From IMG/VR virus record IMGVR_UViG_3300005530_000028, positions 1 to 61,075 of that record: 61,075 nt of DNA, one strand, 5' to 3'. The notes beneath the pieces are model-generated. The model was not told the origin of the DNA. It saw only the letters and a program-made list of their open reading frames with translations, and did not search any database. Positions 23,231 to 33,271 of this stretch are shown piece after piece. Position 1 is the stretch's first letter. The number at the start of each line of letters is the position of its first letter. The stretch is from a virus. The translations under genes and the position numbers were made by a program.

Positions 23231-23434
23231 CTAGCGTCCCTGAGGGAGGCCCGGCCGAGGCATCTTAGCATAGTGGGGGACACCCGACACTACACCGCCT
23301 TTGGCGTAGCCTCGGGTATCGGCCCGGTTGAAGTCGCGTGCCACCTTCTGCGGAAAGCCCACCTTCTTGGCGAACACCGGATCATGGGCTGCCGCCGCCA
23401 TGGTGCGCTTCTGCTTGGGCGTGCTACTCGGCAT
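23231..23434 (-). CDS. Small Lys-rich phage protein, 67 aa
   Basis: KQKRTMAAAAHDPVFAKKVGFP followed by ARDFNRAD is a recurring phage family signature (KQRRxMxAAAHNPxFAKKVGIP). Its role is unknown; it is consistently found among virion genes. Overlaps the preceding gene by one base. Confidence 0.7.
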   Translation of the reverse strand: MPSSTPKQKRTMAAAAHDPVFAKKVGFPQKVARDFNRADTRGYAKGGVVSGVPHYAKMPRPGLPQGR

Positions 23435-23649
23435 CAGATCACCTTGCTCTTGTGGAAGGGCACGCCCTGCACGATGCCGCCCTTCTCGTAGGCCATGTTC
23501 AACGCGAAGTTGGCACGCTTGGCCATCTTCGGGTTGCCCGAGTTCTTCATCGCTTCGAGCCGCGACTTGCCGATCTTTTCCCCTTGGGGAATACCGGCCT
23601 GCGCATGCAGCGCGCCCTTCTTGATCGGGCCGATCGGCTTCATCGCCAT
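23434..23649 (-). CDS. Hypothetical virion-region protein, 71 aa
   Basis: Start taken at the ATG 23649, with AGG six bases upstream; a GTG at 23655 overlapping the previous stop is also possible. Contains GIVQGVPFHKSKVI at the C-terminus, similar to GVVSGVPHYAKMPRPG of the next gene, so a shared short tail motif may exist. Function unknown. Confidence 0.55.
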   Translation of the reverse strand: MAMKPIGPIKKGALHAQAGIPQGEKIGKSRLEAMKNSGNPKMAKRANFALNMAYEKGGIVQGVPFHKSKVI

Positions 23650-23651
23650 GG

Positions 23652-23783
23652 TCACCTGCCTTTCTTGAACTTGGCGAACTGCTTGGCGTCGCGCTTCTTG
23701 TCGGCAGCGCTGCCTTCCTTCTCGCCCTTCTTCTCCTTGTCGAAGCCAGAGCGCTCGAATGCCTTCATCGTTTTCTTAGCCAT
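23652..23783 (-). CDS. Lys-rich small protein, 43 aa
   Basis: Begins three bases after GGTAACCTCTGGAGGTAAC, a strong start motif. The product is 43 aa, highly basic, with GSAADKKRDAKQFAKFKKG, a pattern (xxDxAxDKKxAKxxx) typical of tiny proteins in phage virion operons. Possibly DNA-binding or a packaged protein; not established. Confidence 0.6.
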   Translation of the reverse strand: MAKKTMKAFERSGFDKEKKGEKEGSAADKKRDAKQFAKFKKGR

Positions 23784-23786
23784 GAT

Positions 23787-23805
23787 GTTACCTCCAGAGG
23801 TTACC
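23787..23805 (-). promoter_or_regulatory. Double start motif GGTAAC-N7-GGTAAC before the 43-aa gene
   Basis: On the minus strand the sequence reads GGTAAC CTCTGGA GGTAAC, two direct copies flanking ACCTCTGGAGGT. The upstream copy contains the stop region of the giant virion gene; the downstream copy is the Shine-Dalgarno. The same layout occurs on the plus strand at 2770-2788. Confidence 0.75.
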
Positions 23806-26800
23806 TATCTCGTGTCGTAATACTGAGCCTGTTGGCGGACAAACTCGTCCCGCTTGGTGGTGCGGAGCCCACCCTTGACATGCTCGTTCTTCGCCTCGAC
23901 CAGTCGGCGTAGTGCCGATCGCTGGACCTCCGCCATCGTGATCTTCGCAGCCGGCGGCTGCTGGGCGTTCCACTCCATGATATTGCGCCACGCCGTGGCT
24001 TTTTCCTCAGGCTTGGCGTTCACCCAGCCGTTGGTCAGCTTCGTCCGGTCCTGCTTCAGCCGCTGCTGGTCGCCGAACTGGGCACCATATGCCTCCATCG
24101 TCTCTGCCTCGCGCCGCGGCGCAAAGCCGATCGAACGGATGACGGCTTCGCTCGGCGTGTACGGCGACATCTTCTCGCGGCCCGACGCTGTCTGCCGGCC
24201 GACACTGGCGCGCTGGTAGGCCGTCATACTGTCGGCGAACACCTTGATCGGCACGAGGACGCGAGCTGCCTCTGCATAGTCACCCGACATGAGCGCCTGA
24301 ACGCCGTGGGGATACTCGGCCAACAGGGAGACAGGAGCACCTCCGAAAGCCTTTGCGGCGTATGCCAGTAAGTCGTTGGTTTTGAGAGAGGTAGGGTCAC
24401 CGAGTGGGAATACGAGGTCAGCCAAGCTGAACCGGCTGCTGACATCCACGCCAAGGTACCGAGGAATTCCGCGCGTTGCGATCTCTCCCCATCCAGTTCC
24501 GAGATTGCGCGCAGCAACACCCCGAACCCACTGCTCGAAATCGCCGTAGTTGTTCTGAGATGCGCCCGTGAGCTGGGCGGCCAGCATGCCGGCATGGACT
24601 GCCTCCAGAGGTAACCCGAGTGCGCCGGCCAACAGCCCGTGTGTTGCCATCAGGCCGGCGAACGCCTTCATCGCGTCGGTGTCGCCCCTGAGTGCCGCAT
24701 ACGCTGTCTTCCCCAGCAGGTAATACGTCTTCTGACCGAACTTCTTGAACTGCAGCGCCAACCGACCGACCGGATGATTGAACACCGGCGGTGCGTTGAC
24801 CTTGGAATAGTCGCCCATCGTGTTGACGGTCGTGTCGATCGCCGAGCGCATCGCCTGTTCGTGGGTGGCGCCATCGGCACGCTCCAGCCGGTACTTGGCG
24901 ATCAGCGAGACACCGCGGTTGATACTCTCGATCGCCGTGCCCATCTGGCGGGCCATGAGGTCAGCTCGATCCAGCCCACGTCCCAAGAGGTTGCCCTCGG
25001 GCTGGTACATGCGGCCAATCTCCATGCCGGCGTCCTTGCTGATGACGCCAGTTTCATGCGCCTCTTTCAGCAGCGCCACCAGCTCCTTGCCGTCCGCTTT
25101 GCCTTTGACACGATCGGATAACGTCGAGACGTAGTCGGTGAGACCTGTGCTGGCACGCAGCGCACGGGTAGTATCCTTGAAGCCCTTACCGACGATCGTC
25201 GGCGCTCCGATGTCGGCATAGGCTTGATGCAGCGACGCGATCGCGCGGCCGAAGCCATGCTTACCGGCGAGGATCGGCATCGTGGTCGTCCACGGCTCCA
25301 TCGAGTTGATGACGTGGAACGCCGGGCTCGCCAACTTGTCGAGCTGCGACATCTGCAGGAGCCGACTGCTGATCGTGTTAAACAGGCTTTTGCGCTCGGG
25401 CTCACCGTCGCGGAAGATCCTCTGCTGCAGTTCCTTCAGGATTTGCCCGCGCGGGTAAGTCTGGCTCGTGCCCTCGTGTGCGTGCTGGTCCTGATAGTCG
25501 ACCATCTGCTTCATCACCCGGTCGATCTCGGGCATGTGTTCCTGCCGCGACAGGAACCCCGCCATCGAGCCGGCGTACTGCGTGAGCCCCTTCTGGATGT
25601 CTTCCGAGGCGCCTTTCACGAACTTGCGCGGCAGGCGCTTACTCTGGGCACGCGTCGAGCCTAGCGACGCCAACGACAGCTCAGCAAGATGCGCCTCCAG
25701 CTCGCGCCGGGCGTTAGCATCGAGCGCTTGGAAGCCCCCGCGTTGACGCAGGCTATTCAGTGCGCGCGACCATTCATGGCTGAGGAACGTGGCGTTGGGG
25801 CCAGTCGGCTCGTAGCGTCGAGGTGCCACACCGTCCAGCTCGAAGCCCACGCCTTCCTTGGCGAAGTCGTGCGCAGCCAGCTCGGCATGCCGGCGCCGGG
25901 CCTGCGCTTCGCGCTCGAAGAATTCCAGATGCTTGGGCTGTAGCGTCACACGGAATTTTTCATCGGCGGTATTGGCCGCCCAGTCGTGCTTGGTGAGTTT
26001 AACTTTTTCCCCAGTCGCAGGATCAACAGCAAATCTCTCGCCTGTTGCGGGGTCAAGGTAAACCCGCTGTTCGCGCGTAACTTTGACAGGACTTGATCCC
26101 GCAAAGCGATCAGCCTCCGCCTTCGTGTCGAACTGATAGACGTTGCCCTTGGCATCCTGCTTGCCCTCTTCATCGAGCCGCGTAGCACCTTTAGGGGCTG
26201 GCACGTCGTAAGTGCCGCTGACCACGTGCTCGCCGATACGTGTCAGAGGGACATAAGGCCCTTCGACACGGCTCAGCGCTCGGGCGTTGCGGATCGAGCG
26301 GAACACGTGGTGGCGATCGAGCACGGCTTTCTCGGCGTCGCTCAGCGTATTACTATGGATCTTCGCCGCCAGCGCGTCGTCTGCTTCGCCGTTGGGGTTC
26401 ACGGCACGGACGATCGCCTTCAGGGTAGCGAGAGCGGCTTCGTTCTGCTGTTCTCGAAAATAATCATGCAGCGCGGTGCGAAGTTCTCGCTCGTCTTTCG
26501 ACAGCAGGTTATAACGACGCTCAAGATCTCCATGTTGAGCTTTACCTTGGGAGGTAACACCTCGCTGTCCTTTGAGCGCTCGATCGGCGTAAACACCTGC
26601 CATAGTCTCGTCACGCAGGAATTCCCCGAACTCTGCCATTCGATCAGGCCCGTTCGCCCGACTGAGGTCGGCGACGCGCTGGATGAGGTCGCGAGCACCA
26701 GACTGGTCAATGCGAAGGTCACGGCCATGTGACATCTTCTTCGCCAATGTCCAGAGCCGCATCGCGGGGCTGTCGGGTCCAAAAAGTCCCTCTCCCATCT

Positions 26801-29800
26801 GCGCGACCTGATGTGTGGTGCCGAGGTGCAGACCGACGTCGCGCAGGCGAGACCGGAATGCAGCAGTCAGGTGGGGAGCTTCTTCGATCTTACGCTTCAA
26901 ATCCTCGGCTGTCCGTTCGCCAGCGGACCAACGGATCTCCGCTTCGGCGATATGTTTAGTGTTCAATCCGGTACGCATGTCAGCGATGCCGATCATCGAG
27001 TGACTTTCCGGCGTATGGGTCATCGCCTCGTCGCCCAGATGTAATACAGCGTCCATCAAAGCGTAATGCTTCTCGCCCAGCCCCAAAGCACGCGATACGG
27101 CAGCAACCAGCGATCGCCAAAGCGAGTTGCCACGATCGAGGCCGAGGCGTGCTACCAGCGCAGGCGACGCTGGCGTCTCGACCAACAGTCGGCGCAGCCG
27201 GGGGTCGGCCAACGCTTCAGCCATGAATTCTTCTTCGTTCTTGAAACCATAGAGATAGTGCTGACCACCTTCGTTGGTCATGATCTCAGTCCAGCTCGGC
27301 CGCGGCTCAGCAGCACGCGCCTTCTTGAACCAAGCGTTGATTGCCTCGGCCTTCACGGCATTGAGATTATAGCGCAGCTTTGGGTTGGCGCGGATCGCAT
27401 GCGTCGTAGCAGCATGAACCGCTTCGTGCAGGATCACTTGCGGGCCAATCTTCTCGTGCGCGACATCATTGTCGATGAAGATCTCGCCGCGCAGTCCTTC
27501 CTTGGTGGCGGCGCCACGCAGGAACTGGAAAAACCCACGGCGCCCTTCGGTGCCAAGGTTCAGCTCAGCCTTCTTCGCGGTGTCGGCGACGAAGTGCACA
27601 GGCGTCTCACCGACCGTGCGCGCGACCTTTTGCACGAAGGTTTGCATGAGACGCGCCGTCGCTTTGATCTTGGGTGTGTCAAATCTGTCGGGGTGCATCT
27701 CATCAGCGAGATGTGTCAGCTCAGGCCCAACAGTCGAATGACGAACACCTTCCTTGCTCTCAACAGCGTAGTGGTCTTCCTTGGCGCGGATGTCGGTCTC
27801 TTCACTCTGATCAGTGATCAGCTTATCCAGCTCTGCCTGCTCCTCGATCGAGCGCGACTTCTCAGCCGCAGCCTTATGCCGTGCGTTGCGGGCCTCGTTC
27901 GCTTCGAGCCGACGCTCGGCAGCCCCTTCAAGGTCGCCGGCACGGATCAGGCGCTCGGCCTTGACGTGTTCGGTGTAGAGCTGGCTGAGCTTGTCCTCCA
28001 GCTTCGCCGGGTCACCCTTCAGCGTGTTGCGGGCGATCTTCTCCAAGGTCAGGAACTTCTTCAGCTCGATCAGACGACTGAGGTAAGGCGTCGGGTTCTT
28101 GATGCCGCGCTCGGCCGTCTCCTGTGAATGGGGCGTGCGCTCAGGGATGCGGACGCCGGCGTTCTCGGCAGCCGCCACCGTCTCGGCAACGCGTCCCTTC
28201 AGGATCTCACGTGCACTCTCGCGGCCGGGCGATGGCTTGCCGAGTGCGTTCTGCTCGATCGCGAAGTGGTCTTGCAGCTCTTCGGCATCAGTCGGATGCT
28301 GTGACTTCACCGCCTGCTCGGCCTTCGCCTCGGCATCCCCCGTGCGGCTCTGACGCGCCTGCCGCTTGCGCTCGGCATCGGCCGCACGAGCGTTGACGTC
28401 TTTGGTCTCTTTCTCCTTGGCAGCGGCGATCAGCTCACCCAGCTCGTTCTTTACTCGGAAGACGCTCTTGCCTTCGTCCGTCTTACCGACGAACTCGGCT
28501 GGTTGAACCTCGTCTGGCTTGGGCTCAGGCTCGGCCTCTTTAACAGCGCGGTTGAGGTCTTCGATCGGAGCTGATACTTCTGTCGGAGCTTCTCTAGGCT
28601 CCGTCTGGGCTGCAACCGCCGGCTCTGGCTCCTTCACTGGAGCTGGGGCCGGTTCTTTTTTAGCAAGGTCAGCGACCAGCGCTTCAGCCTCGGCCTTCGA
28701 TACCGGCTCAATCGTCTCCACGGGCTCTTCCAGCGGCACAGCCGTGCGCTCGACCGGCGCCTTCGGCCGCGGCGGCAAGTTCGTCCTGTCGGTCGGAGGA
28801 AGAGGTATAGGTGGCTCCGGCGTGATCCTCTGTGGGCTAGTGGGCGCTGGCGCCACCGGAGCCGTAGGCTGCGCAGTTGGGGGCTGCGCCCCTTCGTCAG
28901 CGACCGGCAGTGTGTCAGGGGGGACGATGCCGGCCTGAGGAACATCGGGTGTGGGAGACTGCGCGGGGGGCTGTTGGCGCGCTTGCTCTTCCTTCGCGAT
29001 CTGATCAGCCAGTGTACCCGGAGCGGGTGTACCCGGCGCAGGTGTGGCGGGAGCCGGCTCTGCAGGGGGCGTCACGCCCTTGTCGGCAGGCTGCCCTTCA
29101 GCAGCAATCGCCGCGCCCTGCGCAGGGTCGGGACCGGGAGCCACGACGGTACGTCCCGTCGTCACGTCCTTGTCGATCTTGGGTGTTACCTTCTTAGGTA
29201 ACTTAGCGCCTCGGGTAGCGCCAGCAACAGCACCAATAGTAAGACCAAGTGCAGCAGAATTGAGCCCCGCGACGGCCACCTGTTCCGGGTCCGTGACATC
29301 GCCTGCTTCTCCTGTAACATTGGTTCCCATCTGGCGCCCAGCTTCGGAGCCCGCGCCCATGATGCCCATACTAAGCGCGCCTTCGCCGGCACCACCGACT
29401 AACGACTTCATGAAGCTCTGGGCAGCCTGTCCCTTCACGAGATGACCCAGTACGCCGCCGGCCAATGCATTCGCGCCGCCCGTCATCAAGAGCGAGCGTG
29501 CATCGTTCTGGGCAGCGTAGAGCGCCTGCCGTGCACCTTTCTCGTCGTGATCCTCGCGATAGGCTTTGTAGAGAGGCACCTTCTCCTGCAGCTCCCGATC
29601 GCTCATGCCTTCGAGCTGACGCTGGGTGTCGTTGAGCTGGTTGGCCACGCCCTGCGCGCCGAAGAACGTCGAACCGGCAGCCACACCGGCCCAGCCCTCC
29701 GGCAACGCCATGGCCGCCAAGATCGAAGGAGCGATGTTAGCTGCAGTCTGCGCCGCATAGCGCACAGGGTTCTTGGCGATGAGATCGCGACCTTCGGGGG

Positions 29801-30068
29801 TCGTGATGTCGGCAGCCGCCACGGCTTTAGACTTTGGCGAGATGGCGTTCTCGATGATGTCGGCGCCGGTATTGAGCAACGTCTGAAGATGGCGGTCTTC
29901 TTGTGGCGTCTCCGCCAAGTCGCCAAGAAGGCCGACACCCGCTGCAGTCTGCCGCGTGACGCCGCTCATCAGCGTCTTGGCCGCGTCGCCTACCGTCGAA
30001 CCAGATGCGGGTCCGGGCGGAGGCGGCTCGGGCGCCTGATCGCTTAAAAGGTCGGGTTCAAACGCCAT
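23805..30068 (-). CDS. Giant internal virion protein with metallopeptidase-like HEAVH motif
   Basis: 2087 aa, the largest gene. The N-terminus is Ala/Gly-rich and hydrophobic (about residues 30-260), followed by a Pro/Ala/Glu linker to about residue 420, long helical regions, a VILHEAVHAATTHA zinc-protease-like motif near residue 880 with a downstream Glu-rich stretch (EEEFMAEAL), and a helical C-terminal half. In podovirus-like phages such giant proteins are packaged in the capsid and ejected into the host, forming a conduit or acting as polyvalent effectors. HExxH suggests proteolysis after ejection; activity unproven. Palindrome copies lie at 24610, 26541-26558 and 29185-29202. Confidence 0.8.
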   Translation of the reverse strand: MAFEPDLLSDQAPEPPPPGPASGSTVGDAAKTLMSGVTRQTAAGVGLLGDLAETPQEDRHLQTLLNTGADIIENAISPKSKAVAAADITTPEGRDLIAKNPVRYAAQTAANIAPSILAAMALPEGWAGVAAGSTFFGAQGVANQLNDTQRQLEGMSDRELQEKVPLYKAYREDHDEKGARQALYAAQNDARSLLMTGGANALAGGVLGHLVKGQAAQSFMKSLVGGAGEGALSMGIMGAGSEAGRQMGTNVTGEAGDVTDPEQVAVAGLNSAALGLTIGAVAGATRGAKLPKKVTPKIDKDVTTGRTVVAPGPDPAQGAAIAAEGQPADKGVTPPAEPAPATPAPGTPAPGTLADQIAKEEQARQQPPAQSPTPDVPQAGIVPPDTLPVADEGAQPPTAQPTAPVAPAPTSPQRITPEPPIPLPPTDRTNLPPRPKAPVERTAVPLEEPVETIEPVSKAEAEALVADLAKKEPAPAPVKEPEPAVAAQTEPREAPTEVSAPIEDLNRAVKEAEPEPKPDEVQPAEFVGKTDEGKSVFRVKNELGELIAAAKEKETKDVNARAADAERKRQARQSRTGDAEAKAEQAVKSQHPTDAEELQDHFAIEQNALGKPSPGRESAREILKGRVAETVAAAENAGVRIPERTPHSQETAERGIKNPTPYLSRLIELKKFLTLEKIARNTLKGDPAKLEDKLSQLYTEHVKAERLIRAGDLEGAAERRLEANEARNARHKAAAEKSRSIEEQAELDKLITDQSEETDIRAKEDHYAVESKEGVRHSTVGPELTHLADEMHPDRFDTPKIKATARLMQTFVQKVARTVGETPVHFVADTAKKAELNLGTEGRRGFFQFLRGAATKEGLRGEIFIDNDVAHEKIGPQVILHEAVHAATTHAIRANPKLRYNLNAVKAEAINAWFKKARAAEPRPSWTEIMTNEGGQHYLYGFKNEEEFMAEALADPRLRRLLVETPASPALVARLGLDRGNSLWRSLVAAVSRALGLGEKHYALMDAVLHLGDEAMTHTPESHSMIGIADMRTGLNTKHIAEAEIRWSAGERTAEDLKRKIEEAPHLTAAFRSRLRDVGLHLGTTHQVAQMGEGLFGPDSPAMRLWTLAKKMSHGRDLRIDQSGARDLIQRVADLSRANGPDRMAEFGEFLRDETMAGVYADRALKGQRGVTSQGKAQHGDLERRYNLLSKDERELRTALHDYFREQQNEAALATLKAIVRAVNPNGEADDALAAKIHSNTLSDAEKAVLDRHHVFRSIRNARALSRVEGPYVPLTRIGEHVVSGTYDVPAPKGATRLDEEGKQDAKGNVYQFDTKAEADRFAGSSPVKVTREQRVYLDPATGERFAVDPATGEKVKLTKHDWAANTADEKFRVTLQPKHLEFFEREAQARRRHAELAAHDFAKEGVGFELDGVAPRRYEPTGPNATFLSHEWSRALNSLRQRGGFQALDANARRELEAHLAELSLASLGSTRAQSKRLPRKFVKGASEDIQKGLTQYAGSMAGFLSRQEHMPEIDRVMKQMVDYQDQHAHEGTSQTYPRGQILKELQQRIFRDGEPERKSLFNTISSRLLQMSQLDKLASPAFHVINSMEPWTTTMPILAGKHGFGRAIASLHQAYADIGAPTIVGKGFKDTTRALRASTGLTDYVSTLSDRVKGKADGKELVALLKEAHETGVISKDAGMEIGRMYQPEGNLLGRGLDRADLMARQMGTAIESINRGVSLIAKYRLERADGATHEQAMRSAIDTTVNTMGDYSKVNAPPVFNHPVGRLALQFKKFGQKTYYLLGKTAYAALRGDTDAMKAFAGLMATHGLLAGALGLPLEAVHAGMLAAQLTGASQNNYGDFEQWVRGVAARNLGTGWGEIATRGIPRYLGVDVSSRFSLADLVFPLGDPTSLKTNDLLAYAAKAFGGAPVSLLAEYPHGVQALMSGDYAEAARVLVPIKVFADSMTAYQRASVGRQTASGREKMSPYTPSEAVIRSIGFAPRREAETMEAYGAQFGDQQRLKQDRTKLTNGWVNAKPEEKATAWRNIMEWNAQQPPAAKITMAEVQRSALRRLVEAKNEHVKGGLRTTKRDEFVRQQAQYYDTR
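26541..26558. repeat. Near palindrome TTTACC-N6-GGTAAC in the giant virion gene
   Basis: TTTACC TTGGGA GGTAAC; one base differs from the exact palindrome. It lies in coding DNA far from any start codon. Confidence 0.7.
29185..29202. repeat. Exact palindrome GTTACC-N6-GGTAAC in the giant virion gene
   Basis: GTTACC TTCTTA GGTAAC, differing in one central base from the copy at 19105-19122. Confidence 0.85.
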
Positions 30069-33000
30069 CAGGGCCTCAGCGTGTCTTCGGGGTGGAACGC
30101 CTGCCCAGTATCGACAGCCCCCTTAATCGTGCGCTCGGCGTAGTCACGCGCTGCTTGACCTACACGAATAGGTGCCAAGACCGCAGCCTTGCCGACGTTT
30201 TTGCCGATGCGAAGCACATCCCCTGTGAGGCCACCACGAGGCGTGTTACCTGCAATGTAGGAAGGCGTCTCCGCCGCCACCTTGCCAGCTTGTTGGACAA
30301 CACGACCAGACGCGCTGCCCAACCGATCCGTTAGCGGCATGTCTTTGTCACCCGGCTCCGTCGTCGCCGTCTCAGCCGCTTGCTTACCCCGAGATGCAGC
30401 CGCCTTCAGGCGCTGCTGCACGATGCCCGTCAGATCCGCGTAGGCGTCGGGGCGAATATGAACGGGGGCGAATTTATGCGGCCCGCCCTCGGCAGGTGCC
30501 ACAACGACATTTTTGCTGGCCGTCACGTCGGTCCCGACAGGCTTGTAAGTACGCTTCGTTGCATCCTGCGGATCAATCGCCGAGAGCTGATAGACGAGGC
30601 GCACGGCCTTCTCGGGCGTCATATTCGGGTTCGAGGTCAAGAGCGACGTCGCCACGCTCTTGAGCTTCTGCGCGCTCACTGTCTTGTCGCCGAAAATCGA
30701 AGCATCGAAATTGGGCTTATTGGCCGCTGCAGCCGCCTTCGCATCGGAGCTGCCCGGATCATCGAAGCTCTGACCCGCGGGGTAGATAGCTTTCTTAGCT
30801 GCCTCGTCCCACGCGTCACCGACGTCTTTCTCGGCTTTCTCCAGCTCGTGCGGCTTGAAGCTCTGATCGTAAGCGCTCATCGCCTTCTTGAGATCTGCAC
30901 CGGCTGCCTTCGTTTCGCCGGCGACGCGCTGTTTTTCGCCCTGATCAAACGCCTTCTTGCGCGCAGTGTATGTCTTGACACTGGCGTCGTAAGCCGACGC
31001 TTTCTTCTGAATGAGCTGGCGCAGCGCCACGCCCTCCTTGCCCGGCACCTTGGCAGCGTCAGCTTCGTACTTGCGATACGGGTTCGGCTTGGGCGCTTCT
31101 TCGGTGAATTGACCTGCAGGGGTAACATCGGAGCCCGGCACGTACTTCTCACCGTCGTGAGCGATCTTGATGTCGGGCACGCGATCGGGCGTCTCGTAAT
31201 GCGGCTCAAAGCCGGGATGGTCACCACTCGCCGGTATACGCTCAGGCGCCTGATCTTTGCCGCCAGTCGGCGCCAGCAATGTCACATCAGGATCGTTCTC
31301 CTTCAGGTACGCGCGCACGCGCTCGATGCCACCGTTCTTCAGGTTGGCCGGGCCGGGCGCGAAGCTCCACTTTCCATCGCCGGTCTGCGCCCAGTGGCCG
31401 CCCTTGTTCTTATCGTCAGCATAGATGCTCTCATCGCTGAACGTCGGATGTGTCGGTTTCTTGAAGCGATCGGTCATGTGGCCGCGCTCATCGGGTTGCT
31501 CACCCGCGGTGAAAGCGCCCTTCATGTCGTAGTCAGGACTTTCGCGCAGGTTGTTCTTCTGAAGCCATGCCTTGTAGTCAGCATCGGCTGGCGCGGGTGT
31601 GCCTTGGTTAGCAGCCGGAGGTTGCGTACGCAACACGCTCTGAGGCGCAGGCGTCAGGCTCGGACCTGCAGAGGTAACAGGCTGGTCAGCCGTGTCGAGA
31701 TCAGCCGTCGCCTCGCCAGATGCCGTGCCGGGCTGTCCTTCGGGTTCACCGCCATCAGCTCCGTCGCTGCTGCCTGCGGGCGCCGCCGGAAGTGGCGGCG
31801 GGCTACCTTTTGGGCCTGTGGCGTTTCCCGCGTCCGGTTCCTCCGCGTTGATCTTGTTCACAAGGTCGGTGAACACAGCACTATGGCCGCCACCTGCAGC
31901 GGGACCAGCCTTGAGCTTCGCCGTGCGAGCACGGACATTCTCGGCTCGGGCGCGATCGAGATCCTGCTGGCTGTCGGTCCGGTTGCTCGCCTTGGTGCCT
32001 CCAGCACTCGCACGCTGCGCCAGCACCTGCCAGTAGAGCGAACGGTTACTGAGACCCATCGCAGCGCCGAACACCTGTTGGGGCGAGAACTGGAACTGCT
32101 GGATAGGCTGGCCGGTGCGGCTGTCGACGATCGTCGCCGTGTTCCCCTGCACCTGCATGTGGCGGCCATCGGGAATGTAGTTGTATCCCTCCTGCACGGA
32201 CTTGATTGCGCCCGGCACGTCGCCCGCCTGCATCTGCTTGGCAGCGCGATCGCCCCATTGAGCTGCCACGCCGGCGGTGAACTGCACCAGCTCGAACGCC
32301 GCCTTGTTGGCTTCGGCCGTCTTGCCGTTCATCGAGTACCAGCGATAAATCGCTTCGAGACGACGCACCGCATAGAGCTGCGGGTCGGCCGGGACATTGG
32401 CATTAACTTTCTGATCCATCTGCTTCACGACATCGGGGCTCGCAGCACCAACACCCGAAAACAGCGCCTGTTTGCCGCCTTCATGGTGTGGATCGTTGGC
32501 GTCCCTGAGATGGAACGTATCCTGTGCGAACGTCATGGCGCCATGCAGCGCGTTCTCCAGATCCGAACGGGCGTTGTTAGTCGAAAGACCCTTGTCGCTC
32601 GGTGCGCCTGTCATGGCGCTCGCCGGTGTCTGCTGGGTTGGCACAGCGGGGGCTGGCGCTGCCATGCCCGCCGCTGGCACCGCGCCAGTGGCCGGCGGTC
32701 CCTCTACACTGGGATCGAAAGCCGCGGTGCGGGTTTGGTCGTCGTGGGCTTTAAGAGGGTTACCTGCAGAGGTATCGACGGCGCTGCCGGTCGGTGCCGG
32801 CCTTTGCGGAGGCAGCGGGATCGGTGGCTCACGCGATGGCGCGTTCGGATCGAACGGAGGCATCTGCTCCGATTGAGCCGGATCGACATAAGCCGGCAAC
32901 TCGACGTCACCACCGCCAGCATAGCTATCATCGCCGCCAGCAACATCCGATGTCACCTGATCGCTCGGGTCGACATCCGACACAGCCGGATCGAACTGGC

Positions 33001-33271
33001 CGCCACCGCCCACAGCAGATCCCGGTGAAAACGACATTGGCACCGGCTGCACCGGGTTGCCTCCCGAGACACCGGGAACGGCTGGCGCCGCAGGCGCAGC
33101 GGCCTGCGCGTTCGCCCACTGACCAGCTTGGGTCGCCGGGTTCGTCGGATCGTTCTTGGCACGTCGAGCGTCCTTGTAGCTCTTGATACGCGCGAAGTTA
33201 CCGGCGATGTTCATCGTGCCGCCGAACGCACCGAGAAAATTTTGCAGCTCACGATTGAGCGACATCTTCAC
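30068..33271 (-). CDS. Large internal virion protein, 1067 aa
   Basis: Begins with an N-terminal domain (LNRELQNFLGAFGGTMNIAG), then a Pro/Ala/Gly/Asp-rich, probably disordered stretch of over 150 residues, a helical middle (DAFHLRDANDPHHEGGKQAL region, YRWYSMNGKTAEANKAAFEL), and a Lys/Asp-rich C-terminal half. No enzymatic motif seen. Its position between the 525-aa and 2087-aa proteins fits the three internal virion (ejection) proteins of podoviruses. Four motif copies or half-copies lie in the gene (30245, 31121, 31673, 32759). Stop and next ATG share one base. Confidence 0.7.
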   Translation of the reverse strand: MKMSLNRELQNFLGAFGGTMNIAGNFARIKSYKDARRAKNDPTNPATQAGQWANAQAAAPAAPAVPGVSGGNPVQPVPMSFSPGSAVGGGGQFDPAVSDVDPSDQVTSDVAGGDDSYAGGGDVELPAYVDPAQSEQMPPFDPNAPSREPPIPLPPQRPAPTGSAVDTSAGNPLKAHDDQTRTAAFDPSVEGPPATGAVPAAGMAAPAPAVPTQQTPASAMTGAPSDKGLSTNNARSDLENALHGAMTFAQDTFHLRDANDPHHEGGKQALFSGVGAASPDVVKQMDQKVNANVPADPQLYAVRRLEAIYRWYSMNGKTAEANKAAFELVQFTAGVAAQWGDRAAKQMQAGDVPGAIKSVQEGYNYIPDGRHMQVQGNTATIVDSRTGQPIQQFQFSPQQVFGAAMGLSNRSLYWQVLAQRASAGGTKASNRTDSQQDLDRARAENVRARTAKLKAGPAAGGGHSAVFTDLVNKINAEEPDAGNATGPKGSPPPLPAAPAGSSDGADGGEPEGQPGTASGEATADLDTADQPVTSAGPSLTPAPQSVLRTQPPAANQGTPAPADADYKAWLQKNNLRESPDYDMKGAFTAGEQPDERGHMTDRFKKPTHPTFSDESIYADDKNKGGHWAQTGDGKWSFAPGPANLKNGGIERVRAYLKENDPDVTLLAPTGGKDQAPERIPASGDHPGFEPHYETPDRVPDIKIAHDGEKYVPGSDVTPAGQFTEEAPKPNPYRKYEADAAKVPGKEGVALRQLIQKKASAYDASVKTYTARKKAFDQGEKQRVAGETKAAGADLKKAMSAYDQSFKPHELEKAEKDVGDAWDEAAKKAIYPAGQSFDDPGSSDAKAAAAANKPNFDASIFGDKTVSAQKLKSVATSLLTSNPNMTPEKAVRLVYQLSAIDPQDATKRTYKPVGTDVTASKNVVVAPAEGGPHKFAPVHIRPDAYADLTGIVQQRLKAAASRGKQAAETATTEPGDKDMPLTDRLGSASGRVVQQAGKVAAETPSYIAGNTPRGGLTGDVLRIGKNVGKAAVLAPIRVGQAARDYAERTIKGAVDTGQAFHPEDTLRP

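Noticed and set aside
30380-33028. An 882-codon plus-strand open frame opposite the 1067-aa virion gene
   Set aside because: It is Arg/His/Leu-rich and lies exactly antisense to a virion gene with good codon use and continuous operon overlaps.
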